Below are positions 8,101 through 16,550 of a DNA stretch of 27,547 nt, piece by piece. The stretch lies in IMG/VR virus record IMGVR_UViG_3300022200_009232, positions 1-27,547 of that record; one strand, written 5' to 3'. The notes beneath the pieces are model-generated. The model saw only the letters and a list, made by a program, of their open reading frames with translations, made no database searches and was not told the origin of the DNA. The position numbers and the translations under genes were made by a program. The DNA comes from a virus. Numbering within the stretch: the first letter of the stretch is position 1; each line of letters begins with the position of its first letter.

Positions 8101-11100
8101 TTAATTTAATGCAAGTATTAATGGTGTAATTTCTGCCTGAACTGCTCTACTAAAATCTCTACCTCTAATTGTTGACGTTGTTTGGTCGATTTGTATCCCC
8201 TCTCCTATATCAAAATTTCCTTTTTGGTCGGTGCTAGTAAACGGAATTTGTGCTCCATCTCTGGCATCAACTTCATTAGCTTTGATTGGAACTGCACCCT
8301 CAAAGGGTAACGCACTATTTATAGTGGTCCCAGTACCAATGTATTCAAATGAATGTGAAGATGTAAGAATACGACTTATTCTTGCAAAATAAATTGGATC
8401 TCCTTCAAATAATTCATATGGTATAAATTCATTAAAGGTTATAGTCGTCATACCCACAGAATTGAAATCGCCCGCTTCAGAAACTGTATAGTAGATAGGT
8501 TTCATGATAGCAGTCGCAATTCCAGTATTTCCATTAATACTAACAACTATATTTTGAGTTGGAAGATAATTTCTACCATTACTAATTAAATTAATTTGGG
8601 TAATGGATCCTCCTGCACTTACAGTTGCAGTTGCTTGAGCAGCAATAGATTGAGGACCTTTAGGTTCAACTAAAGTATCATCAAAATCTTCTATAATCAC
8701 ATTAGGAGGAGAAGCAGCACTAAATCCAGAGTTACCAGTAGCATTAGGTATTAAATCAATTCTCTCAACTTCTCTCATAGGAGATGGAAGTATTGTGCTT
8801 CCACTTGGTGGAGTTGCATCTGGATAGTTTGCAAGATCAATCGCAAACCAAACTGCCTGCCCATCAAAAGGTCTTTGATATACATTGGATCTGTCGGTAA
8901 CAGCAGTGCCAACTATAATATCGGTGTTATTAAAATCATAAGCAACTCCAGCAGTATTAGAAGTAACAAAACCAGTGTATTGAGTTGCTCCCAATCCAAC
9001 TGCAACCAATCCATAATTTCCAAAGGAAGAATTAGAATTAGTCAAATCACACTGAGCACCAGTATCAGCATAAATTCCTATATCATTATTAATTGTAAAT
9101 ATAGAAACTAATTGGGCATATGCTTCATTGGTAAGTGATACTCCAATACCTGCTTCATTGTATTGAGTAAATGAATCACAAACCATTGATTTCAAATTAG
9201 CACCATCACTTGATGCTGTGGCATGATTACCATCAATCTTCATGCCAATACTTTTGGTCATGAAGTTTGTGCAATTTCTAATATATGGACTTCTCCATCT
9301 TCCCGTAGGACCTTCTGTTGCTGGTCCAACATCAGTAAATCCACTTACCGCTTGATATGCAGTCCCGGCATCAATGTCTGTTTGTGTTGGAGGAAATGCA
9401 ACTGCTCCTCCTCCAGTATTTGCAACACTTACTCCATTGTCATTTGGATCTCCATCATTATTTTTACAGGCAAAATTCAAATTCTCAATGAGACATCCTC
9501 TTCTTACATGAAAAATATCACGCATCAAATTTTGAGGTCTGATTGTAACCAATCTCAAATCTTGACCTGTAACAGATACGTCAGTTCTTAATCCAATTGG
9601 ATTGTTTTCATCATATGTTCCGGGTCTTATAACAATTGTATCACTCGCTTCTGCTATTGCTGCTGCACCACCAACTGTTCTTTTTGCATCACCCTCAAGT
9701 AATCCACTATTGGCATCGTTACCACTCTCCGAAACCCAAATAGTTCTCTTTGTTTGAACACCAGAAGGTCTCCAAGAAACACCACTTCCAACTGCAGCAA
9801 GACGATAATCTTTATCGCCACCAGTAGAATCATTAACATCCTGTATAAAAGAATTTAGTATTAGAGTGCCATCAATATCAACTTCATCCTCAAAATATGC
9901 AGTACTTCCAACACCAACTGTATTAGCAATACTTACATTATCTACGGTTAATCTTTTTGCAATTCCTACACCACCATCAACAACTAATGCGCCTGTTGTT
10001 TTACTGGTTGAATCCTTCGTAGAATTTATGCTTATAATGCCCGTAGCATCATTCTTACCTATCTCAATAGAAGTTGCAGCACCACCAAGATTTAATGTGG
10101 TTACAGTGGTGTTTAATAAGTTAAATGTGGATTGATTAGTTTTTATATCTCCACCAAAAACAGATAAATCATCTTTAACAAATAATTCACCACCTACAGT
10201 AGCAGCACCTCCTATAGTAGCAGCACCTCCTACAGAAAGACCATTATCAACAAATAAGTCTCCACCGGTTGTTGTAATACCTCCATCAGATGCAAGAGTT
10301 GTTACACCACTAATAGAGACACCGCCATAAACATCCAAAGGAAATCTTGGATTTGTAGTTCCTATTCCAAGATTACCCTCCGATGTAATGGCAACCACAC
10401 CAGAAGTATTTTTACCAATCTGTAGTGCAACTAATGGATTATTGGTAAAAATACCAACATTGGTCATTCTATAAATGTTATTATCGGCAACTGCCTTGTC
10501 ACCACCTATTGCATTTCCCCAATAATCATTGGAAAATATAGTGGCAAGTCCTAAAATTCCGGAAGATGTAATTCCCAGAGTCTCGGTCAAAATACCAAGA
10601 CTGTTTCTCTCCACGAAATTAATATTTGTGAAAGAAACCCCTTGTCCTACTTCAACACCTTCTTCTTGTAAAAAGACACCTTCCTGAACTTCTGTACTTA
10701 ATTCTTTCCAGAAAATTCCATTTGCATCAACAGAAAGAACGTTTGTATTATTACCTCTTTTATCAAATTGATCATAAATGTATTTTGTGATCTTTATACT
10801 TCCACCAACTTCAAGAACTCTATTGCCTGTTGGATCAATATAATCAGAATTAATACCTACCCTACCACCATTAATATCAACCGTTCCTCCTATTCCAACA
10901 TTACCAATCGCAACAATTGATCTATCAGGATTTAATGTGTTAATTCCAATTCTTTTAGTATTATCATTAACATTTAAAAGTTTTTCCTTAGTACCTACAC
11001 TAAAATATTTTCTTACTCGTAAAACATCAAGATTAACATCACCAGTAAAAATTGTGTTATCTACAACAATTTCATTCGCATAAAGTTTATCGTAAATATA

Positions 11101-11163
11101 TACGGTTTCAAATATCGAATTACCTAATTGAGAAAAATCTGGATTTATTCTTGGTATTCCCAT
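8101..11163 (-). CDS. Fibre or tailspike-like protein with beta-helix domain, 1020 residues
   Basis: The N-terminal about 450 residues are fibre-like repeats (NLGIGTTNPRFPLDVYGGVS, GAATIGGAATVGG). Residues about 473-760 look like a right-handed beta-helix of the pectin-lyase-like/DUF1565 type. The entry is VSESGNDANSGL, followed by DTIVIRPGTYDEN and a ladder of short strands with regularly placed Asn and Gly. The C-terminal part has further beta modules (ISNGRNYLP and others). Beta-helix domains of this kind bind or cut surface polysaccharide in tailspikes, but I cannot identify catalytic residues. It sits between the spike gene and the fibre genes and is expressed in the same late tail unit. 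A baseplate-linked short fibre or tailspike is the best reading. Confidence 0.7.
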   Translation of the reverse strand: MGIPRINPDFSQLGNSIFETVYIYDKLYANEIVVDNTIFTGDVNLDVLRVRKYFSVGTKEKLLNVNDNTKRIGINTLNPDRSIVAIGNVGIGGTVDINGGRVGINSDYIDPTGNRVLEVGGSIKITKYIYDQFDKRGNNTNVLSVDANGIFWKELSTEVQEGVFLQEEGVEVGQGVSFTNINFVERNSLGILTETLGITSSGILGLATIFSNDYWGNAIGGDKAVADNNIYRMTNVGIFTNNPLVALQIGKNTSGVVAITSEGNLGIGTTNPRFPLDVYGGVSISGVTTLASDGGITTTGGDLFVDNGLSVGGAATIGGAATVGGELFVKDDLSVFGGDIKTNQSTFNLLNTTVTTLNLGGAATSIEIGKNDATGIISINSTKDSTSKTTGALVVDGGVGIAKRLTVDNVSIANTVGVGSTAYFEDEVDIDGTLILNSFIQDVNDSTGGDKDYRLAAVGSGVSWRPSGVQTKRTIWVSESGNDANSGLLEGDAKRTVGGAAAIAEASDTIVIRPGTYDENNPIGLRTDVSVTGQDLRLVTIRPQNLMRDIFHVRRGCLIENLNFACKNNDGDPNDNGVSVANTGGGAVAFPPTQTDIDAGTAYQAVSGFTDVGPATEGPTGRWRSPYIRNCTNFMTKSIGMKIDGNHATASSDGANLKSMVCDSFTQYNEAGIGVSLTNEAYAQLVSIFTINNDIGIYADTGAQCDLTNSNSSFGNYGLVAVGLGATQYTGFVTSNTAGVAYDFNNTDIIVGTAVTDRSNVYQRPFDGQAVWFAIDLANYPDATPPSGSTILPSPMREVERIDLIPNATGNSGFSAASPPNVIIEDFDDTLVEPKGPQSIAAQATATVSAGGSITQINLISNGRNYLPTQNIVVSINGNTGIATAIMKPIYYTVSEAGDFNSVGMTTITFNEFIPYELFEGDPIYFARISRILTSSHSFEYIGTGTTINSALPFEGAVPIKANEVDARDGAQIPFTSTDQKGNFDIGEGIQIDQTTSTIRGRDFSRAVQAEITPLILALN

Positions 11164-11166
11164 TTT

Positions 11167-11697
11167 TTATGCTTTTAATTTTGGATTTCCAGAAGCTAAT
11201 GACCCTTTAAAAGATGCAACTGTGCTTGAAGACATTAGTGCTTCTTTCAATTCAAATTTTTTTATTTTTCCATTCTCTACAGGAATCAAATTTTGTGCAT
11301 GAAGTTCAATTTTATTTGTTTGCCCTTCATTATTTCCAATTCTAATTGAAGGAGCATCTATTACAATTTCATCTGTTGCCTTTAAAGTAATTGTTTCTGC
11401 ACCTACAACGAATGATCCACTATCAGCATTAAAATGAATATTGCCATTATGTGCAATTAAAGTAAAATCTGGTTGTCCATCTCTATTTTTATCTCCACAC
11501 TCTATTTCAAACCGTCCTTCTGTTCCTTGATGAAACATCCCATTTTCATACAATCCTTGTGAGCAACGAATACCAGACTCGTTTTCACTTTTAATAGAAA
11601 AGGCACATTTACCGGCAGTAGTTTGCTCTTCAGAATTCGACTCAATAACTAATTTTGGACTACAAACCTCTCGATATAAACTATCAGAATTTGCCAT
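11167..11697 (-). CDS. Membrane-piercing spike, beta-helix needle (gp5 C-terminal-like)
   Basis: This is a 176-residue protein. Residues about 77-137 form a run of short alternating strands (GNIHFNADSGSFVVGAETI, ITLKATDEIVIDAPSIRIG), the pattern of the triple-stranded beta-helix found in the C-terminal part of T4 gp5 and in VgrG spikes. The N-terminal half is Cys-containing and unusual. No lysozyme domain is present. The gene is preceded by a good Shine-Dalgarno (GAGG) and abuts the 496-residue structural gene. Together with the OB-fold gene at 13208-13720 it suggests that the single gp5 of T4 is made here as separate polypeptides. The needle assignment is inferred from the strand pattern and from position. 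Confidence 0.6.
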   Translation of the reverse strand: MANSDSLYREVCSPKLVIESNSEEQTTAGKCAFSIKSENESGIRCSQGLYENGMFHQGTEGRFEIECGDKNRDGQPDFTLIAHNGNIHFNADSGSFVVGAETITLKATDEIVIDAPSIRIGNNEGQTNKIELHAQNLIPVENGKIKKFELKEALMSSSTVASFKGSLASGNPKLKA

Positions 11698-11700
11698 ATG

Positions 11701-13191
11701 TTACCTCACACAATCTATAACTTGAATAACTTCTCTCTGTGGCGGAACAACTGCCATTATTGGTCTTAGCACAGCTCCAAACCCAGTGTTACTGTTGATA
11801 TTTAGGTCAGGCAATCCATTGTATCCTAAGTTTTCAATTTCAGTGTCAACAATTTGACCATCACGAATTGTTAATTTAATCCCTTGAGCAGAATCACCTT
11901 CAGAGTATCCAGATCCGGGATTTTCAATTACAATATCTTCAATGTATAATGGATCTTCAATAAGACCTTCCGTTGGGTAATTTTCTCCTTTACTAATAAT
12001 ACTTATAGAAGTAACTTGACCATAAGTTGGAGAACTAGGATTTGTATCTATGTTTGCTCTGCCATATGCACCATATCCCTTATCACATGCATCAGTAAAA
12101 GATACAATTGGTGGAGTTGTATATCCACTTCCGGGATCTTGAATTTCTACACCAACAATACTTGCAGTCCTTTGTGCAGAATCAATTACACCTTCACTAT
12201 CAACTTCATTAATAATATTGCCAAGTATTACTCTTCCAAATGCTCCTGCACCATCACCACCAAAAAATTCTACATTTGGTGTGCCACAACTGACAACATT
12301 TCCAGTATAACAACCCGAATTTGGATCAGCATTTTCTAGGGTCTCGCCAAATATAGACCATGATCCATATTGATTTTCAAAATCATTTGCAAGATTTGCA
12401 GCACCTCTTGACAGTGCTCCTTTTGCAAATATTCTATCAAAGGCGTCTTTCTGCTCTCCTTCTCCCCTATCTCTCAACAATCCTTGATTGATTTTATATT
12501 TTGTAGATGGAGGACACTTTTTCTTCTCATTACAATTTAAAAGATTTTCAACCTTTCTCAATGTTTTCACTACACCAACAAGAAAATCTCTTACATCAAA
12601 AACAAATTCTAATGCATTCTTAATCGGTTCCAATATTGGTGAAACGGTGCTCTCAATGATATCTATCATCTTATTAGTAAATGCACCCAATATTTGCTCA
12701 ACTGCACAAATAGGGACATTCAATACATTTTTTACTGCTTGTGATAGCAAATCAGTGAATATTTTTTCTGCGGCATCCGTAACCTTATTTGCCAAACAAG
12801 CAAGTGCCTTAAACAGATTATCAACTGGATCAATTTGAGCGCCTTGTTTTTTTGCTAATTCATCAAGAGCTTTGAATAATTCATTTCCTTTATATGAAGA
12901 TCTAACTGCATTTTCCAGTCCTGCAAGTCCACCTTTTATTCTTTCAATCAATTCATCTTGAAATCTTCCCACAACAGAATTTACAAAACCTTTCATACCA
13001 ATAGAAAGAAGTTTCACGGTTTTTTTCAATTCTTGATCTAAACTTGAGGATGAATCAAGTGGTTTTGTTACCAAAGCAAAAAAGTTTTCCAGATATGCTT
13101 CTGCCTTCGCAAAGGTATTATCTTTACAAGGATCTGGAAGAATTACTACATGACCAGATGTATTACTGATAGGATCTGCACAAACTGACAT
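11701..13191 (-). CDS. Baseplate structural protein, helical N-half and beta C-half, 496 residues
   Basis: I do not know a T4 counterpart. Residues 1-230 are mostly amphipathic helix with several hydrophobic stretches and scattered Cys. Residues about 340-480 contain repeated beta units marked by PGSGY at 353-357 and 425-429, a motif common in cyanophage structural proteins. It lies between the OB-fold spike base and the needle gene, so it may be a hub or spike connector. The start at ATG 13191 is supported by a CATAAATA late-type box 14 bases upstream. The Shine-Dalgarno is poor. Confidence 0.6.
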   Translation of the reverse strand: MSVCADPISNTSGHVVILPDPCKDNTFAKAEAYLENFFALVTKPLDSSSSLDQELKKTVKLLSIGMKGFVNSVVGRFQDELIERIKGGLAGLENAVRSSYKGNELFKALDELAKKQGAQIDPVDNLFKALACLANKVTDAAEKIFTDLLSQAVKNVLNVPICAVEQILGAFTNKMIDIIESTVSPILEPIKNALEFVFDVRDFLVGVVKTLRKVENLLNCNEKKKCPPSTKYKINQGLLRDRGEGEQKDAFDRIFAKGALSRGAANLANDFENQYGSWSIFGETLENADPNSGCYTGNVVSCGTPNVEFFGGDGAGAFGRVILGNIINEVDSEGVIDSAQRTASIVGVEIQDPGSGYTTPPIVSFTDACDKGYGAYGRANIDTNPSSPTYGQVTSISIISKGENYPTEGLIEDPLYIEDIVIENPGSGYSEGDSAQGIKLTIRDGQIVDTEIENLGYNGLPDLNINSNTGFGAVLRPIMAVVPPQREVIQVIDCVR

Positions 13192-13204
13192 ATATTTTTT
13201 GAAT

Positions 13205-13212
13205 TATTTATG
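13205..13212 (-). promoter_or_regulatory. Possible late promoter CATAAATA
   Basis: The minus strand carries CATAAATA, one base off the T4 late box. It overlaps the stop codon of the OB-fold gene and lies 13 bases upstream of the ATG at 13191. The position is right for a late promoter, but the leader would be only about 8 bases long. Confidence 0.35.
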
Positions 13213-13720
13213 GAGATGTTCTACCTTGTTTCCCATTCCCAGGTATTAGTCTTGGCGTGCATATTCCTTTTTGTTCACATGTTTCTTGATTTTTTGTTAA
13301 TGATGTCTTTTTTCTACTTCCAACAAATCCAGTTTTTGGATCAAATCTACCAGATCCATATCCATATTGTATATCAGACGTTCTACATAAAACATGCAAT
13401 ATAATTGGCAATTGTTTATTATCACCATCTAAAAATTTACCCAAAACAACATCTCCTTGAGTCAATTTAGATGTTTTATAACACGATCCACCGCCGCCGC
13501 CATCAGCAGGTGAGAATCCAGTTATGGCATAAGTAATTTCTTCATCAGTTATACTATTATCAAGTGGATGATAACCCATAATAGCCACTCGATAACGAAA
13601 ACCAAATCCTTTCTTTCCCGTAGATTGATCTTTTTGGGATTCAAAGGGCAATATCATACCTATCCACTCATTTGTCCCCAAACCATAAAAATTAAATTGT
13701 GCCGAATTTAGTCCTTCCAT
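13208..13720 (-). CDS. Baseplate hub OB-fold protein (gp5 N-terminal-like)
   Basis: The 170-residue protein has an N-terminal segment WIGMILPFES and a central segment GDVVLGKFLDGDNKQLPIIL, which match the OB-fold that caps the hub in T4 gp5 and VgrG (a GD-V-V-G-F-DGD-P-I-I pattern). T4 gp5 continues into a lysozyme domain and a needle; this protein stops after a basic, Gly/Lys-rich tail. A Gly-rich loop (ADGGGGGSCY) is notable. It overlaps the hub gene by one base (TAATG), which suggests translational coupling and equimolar synthesis. The OB-fold reading is fairly strong; the name gp5 applies only to this part. Confidence 0.65.
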   Translation of the reverse strand: MEGLNSAQFNFYGLGTNEWIGMILPFESQKDQSTGKKGFGFRYRVAIMGYHPLDNSITDEEITYAITGFSPADGGGGGSCYKTSKLTQGDVVLGKFLDGDNKQLPIILHVLCRTSDIQYGYGSGRFDPKTGFVGSRKKTSLTKNQETCEQKGICTPRLIPGNGKQGRTSP

Positions 13721-15036
13721 TATTTGCTCTTACTAAAATGTAATCCATAAGAATCGCGAATAAGTTTTAATCCAGTAGTAGATACTTTAGGAGTAAAATG
13801 ATGCCTTATTCCCCTAATTATATATTTACCACTTTTAACTTGATCAACACCTTGCACCTTATCATTAGATATACTTTCAATATTTAAAATAATCGAATCT
13901 CCAGCTTCAAGTAAAATATTTGATGGAATTGTTACATTATGAATTTGAGAAAATAATGCATTATATCTAGTAGTTCCTGCTGCATAGTAAAGTTCTGGAT
14001 TATTATTTTGAGTTTTTTCTTCTGTATTACTTCCTATATCTAGGATAGCAGACTGAACTCGATGATATTTTTTCCCCTCATTGAAATCTTGATCTAAAAT
14101 TCTTGGAAGTTTTTGTTTTTTACCCAATGAAGAAAACTTTGAATTTGTTATCACAGATATGTCAATTTCGGTAAATTTAAAAGTTAGTGGATTGAAAAAT
14201 AAATTTTTTGTAGCATACATTCCAGATCTAATTTGCATCAACAAATCTTGATCTTTTTCTGTCGAAAATGTTGCTACCTTAAAATCAGCACTGTCATCTT
14301 TAGTTTCAAAAGATGATATATTTTTGCCATTATATTCATAAGGAATTTTAAATTCCTCTCGATTTATCAAAGTATCAATAGAAACATAATTAAATCCACT
14401 CTTTGTTTCATAACAAAAATAACCAGGATTTACTGTATTGGGGGGTATAGATTGTTTTAATAAAAGTCCTATTAATAAATCAAATGGTCTCTTTCTCATT
14501 CCAGTAAATGTGAGACTATTGATTGCTTCTTCAATAAAAATTTTATTAGATTTTATACCCAATTCTTTTGTTAATATAGATTCTACAGATTTGGTAATTT
14601 TTCCATTAAATGATCGTGTAATTCTGGTAGTTTCATTTAACCATCCAATTTTAGATGTAAACTTTATAGATATTGTTTCTGAATTAGAATCTTGGATTAG
14701 AGGAACAACCTTTGTCACATATAAAACTTTATAATCATCTCCAGAAAAATTCAATACTCCATTTTTTGTGCGTATTTTTGTCGATATTATTGATCCTGCA
14801 CGAAGAGGTAAATGCGATAATATACTTCCTACTCTATTTTGGGGATCTTCCCTCGATACAGCAGCATCAGATCCACTAGAAATTATAATTGTGCCAGTAA
14901 TGCACGGTGATAATATAGATTCAAAGTAATCAAAACTAATAATTCTTATCTGACCATCATAAAGATTTACAGAATTACTTCCGTCATCAGATGTAATTAT
15001 AAATTCTTCAAATATACTTGCTTGTGCTGCATTCAT
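13720..15036 (-). CDS. Baseplate hub protein, gp27-like
   Basis: The 438-residue protein is beta-rich and has no membrane segments. Its length, its place directly before the OB-fold spike gene, and its C-terminal segment (SGKYIIRGIRHHFTPKVS) fit the hub ring proteins of contractile tails (T4 gp27, P2 gpD, the VgrG N-half). These form a trimeric cup joining the tail tube to the spike. The start overlaps the stop of the M23 gene (TAATG), and the stop overlaps the next ATG in the same way, so three consecutive genes are translationally coupled. Identity with T4 gp27 is inferred from fold type and gene order. Confidence 0.65.
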   Translation of the reverse strand: MNAAQASIFEEFIITSDDGSNSVNLYDGQIRIISFDYFESILSPCITGTIIISSGSDAAVSREDPQNRVGSILSHLPLRAGSIISTKIRTKNGVLNFSGDDYKVLYVTKVVPLIQDSNSETISIKFTSKIGWLNETTRITRSFNGKITKSVESILTKELGIKSNKIFIEEAINSLTFTGMRKRPFDLLIGLLLKQSIPPNTVNPGYFCYETKSGFNYVSIDTLINREEFKIPYEYNGKNISSFETKDDSADFKVATFSTEKDQDLLMQIRSGMYATKNLFFNPLTFKFTEIDISVITNSKFSSLGKKQKLPRILDQDFNEGKKYHRVQSAILDIGSNTEEKTQNNNPELYYAAGTTRYNALFSQIHNVTIPSNILLEAGDSIILNIESISNDKVQGVDQVKSGKYIIRGIRHHFTPKVSTTGLKLIRDSYGLHFSKSK

Positions 15037-16547
15037 TATTGAGGTCCTCTCGTTTGCCAGGGATTTAAAGGTCGTCCACCATAATCTTTTCCTCCACCAG
15101 GTCTATAGACCTTTGTAGAATTGCCAGTAACTGGAACTGGAGTTTCAATAGGCACTAACTTTTCTACAGGAACTATAATAATTTGTTTCTTAATTTCGTC
15201 ACTTAAAGGAATTATTTGTCTAGATGTTATACTATTATTTAACTGCCCACCTTCACCATCTTTAGATTTCTCTGGTCCACTGGATAAGTGAGCAATTAAA
15301 TAATAATTTCCATATTTATCCACAATAACTATATTATTTCCATATCCACTTGGATCTCTAACCGTATCATAATCAACAAGTTTCAATCCCCCTTTAAGAG
15401 TAATTGGTGTCCCCTTCGGAATACCATAATCCAATCCACGGTGCCCTCTACCATCACCAATTGTTGAAGTTTGAGGCCAATCAGACAATGGTTTACCACC
15501 AACAATAATATTACTCAAAACTGATGAAGGAATCTCTCCTCCCGCTCCTCCTTCCCCCCTTCCAGTTTCAATGTGAATGTGAGAACCCTCTGGACCTTCT
15601 GGGATCGTATACCCACTATGCCCAACTCTTCCAACAATTTGTCCGGTAATTTTACCATCACTAATTACAACTTTATTATCAGTTGCCGGTTTATTATCAT
15701 TAGTAGTAATAGATTTTTTCCTTTCTGATGATTTTAATAATTTTGCAATTTCTTCTAATTTATCATTATTTTTTTCAAATAGATTTACATTTTCGCTGTT
15801 TTGCTCTGTTACCTTTCCAAATAACCTTAAAGGATTTGTTTTTGCATTTTCATAATTATTTCTTCTTGGTGGAAGATTCGCATTTTGTCTTTTGTTTACT
15901 AAACCACCAGTATTTCTTTTTTGTATTTCCGGTTTTACTTGAGTTTGTTGTTGAATGACAGGCGTAGAAGGATCCGTATAATTATTTACTTCTTGAGTTT
16001 GAGTTGTCTCAGATTCAGTATTATCATTATCTTTTGACAATTCAAAACCTTCATCTAAATCCTTATCAATTAATTTGAGTGTATCTTCTGCAGTTTTAAT
16101 ATTATTTCGTGCTTCATTTTCATTAAAAAATAATGGCGCAACAGAATTATACAAAAATCCTATTCCATTTATCACAAATCCCAATCCTTTCATAAAACCT
16201 TCATATATTGGTTTCATAGTTTCAAAAATAGGAGTCAACTCTGCAATTATTTTTGGCAAATTATTAACTACAAATCCAAGTAATATAGCACTGAAAAATC
16301 CCATTATTCTATCAAATACTCCCATAACAGGACTTGCAATTTTTCTTACAATTCCTTTGGCAAGTTCGGATCCAGGAATTCTAGGGGTCTCTATTTTTTT
16401 CTCTCTTTCAAATCTTTTTTCGCCTTGTATTTGTTTCCTTAATATACTTGTCTTTTTAATTTGTAACTGTTTCAAATTTTTATTTGATGTAGTCAATACA
16501 CTTTTTATATTACTAACATTAAGTTTTAAATTCTCGACGCTTTCCAT
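15036..16547 (-). CDS. Tail protein with M23-type peptidase domain in permuted order
   Basis: The 503-residue protein starts with a coiled-coil-like region (1-60). A hydrophobic segment follows at about 72-100 (ASPVMGVFDRIMGFFSAILL), then a second near 112-140 and a low-complexity Q/N/T linker (170-290). Residues about 300-425 hold the M23 (LytM-like) zinc-peptidase signatures. HIH is at 323-325, where normal M23 domains place it last. HRGLD (H369, D373) and the AHLS histidine (H420) come after it. M23 enzymes cut peptidoglycan cross-bridges, so the protein may open the cell wall at injection. It replaces the gp5 lysozyme domain, which is absent here. All five key residues are present, so activity is plausible. 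Confidence 0.72.
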   Translation of the reverse strand: MESVENLKLNVSNIKSVLTTSNKNLKQLQIKKTSILRKQIQGEKRFEREKKIETPRIPGSELAKGIVRKIASPVMGVFDRIMGFFSAILLGFVVNNLPKIIAELTPIFETMKPIYEGFMKGLGFVINGIGFLYNSVAPLFFNENEARNNIKTAEDTLKLIDKDLDEGFELSKDNDNTESETTQTQEVNNYTDPSTPVIQQQTQVKPEIQKRNTGGLVNKRQNANLPPRRNNYENAKTNPLRLFGKVTEQNSENVNLFEKNNDKLEEIAKLLKSSERKKSITTNDNKPATDNKVVISDGKITGQIVGRVGHSGYTIPEGPEGSHIHIETGRGEGGAGGEIPSSVLSNIIVGGKPLSDWPQTSTIGDGRGHRGLDYGIPKGTPITLKGGLKLVDYDTVRDPSGYGNNIVIVDKYGNYYLIAHLSSGPEKSKDGEGGQLNNSITSRQIIPLSDEIKKQIIIVPVEKLVPIETPVPVTGNSTKVYRPGGGKDYGGRPLNPWQTRGPQ

Positions 16548-16550
16548 TTA

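Noticed and set aside
11803-11815. CTAAATA on the minus strand inside the 496-residue gene
   Set aside because: It lies far from any start codon; seven-base matches are expected by chance in this composition.
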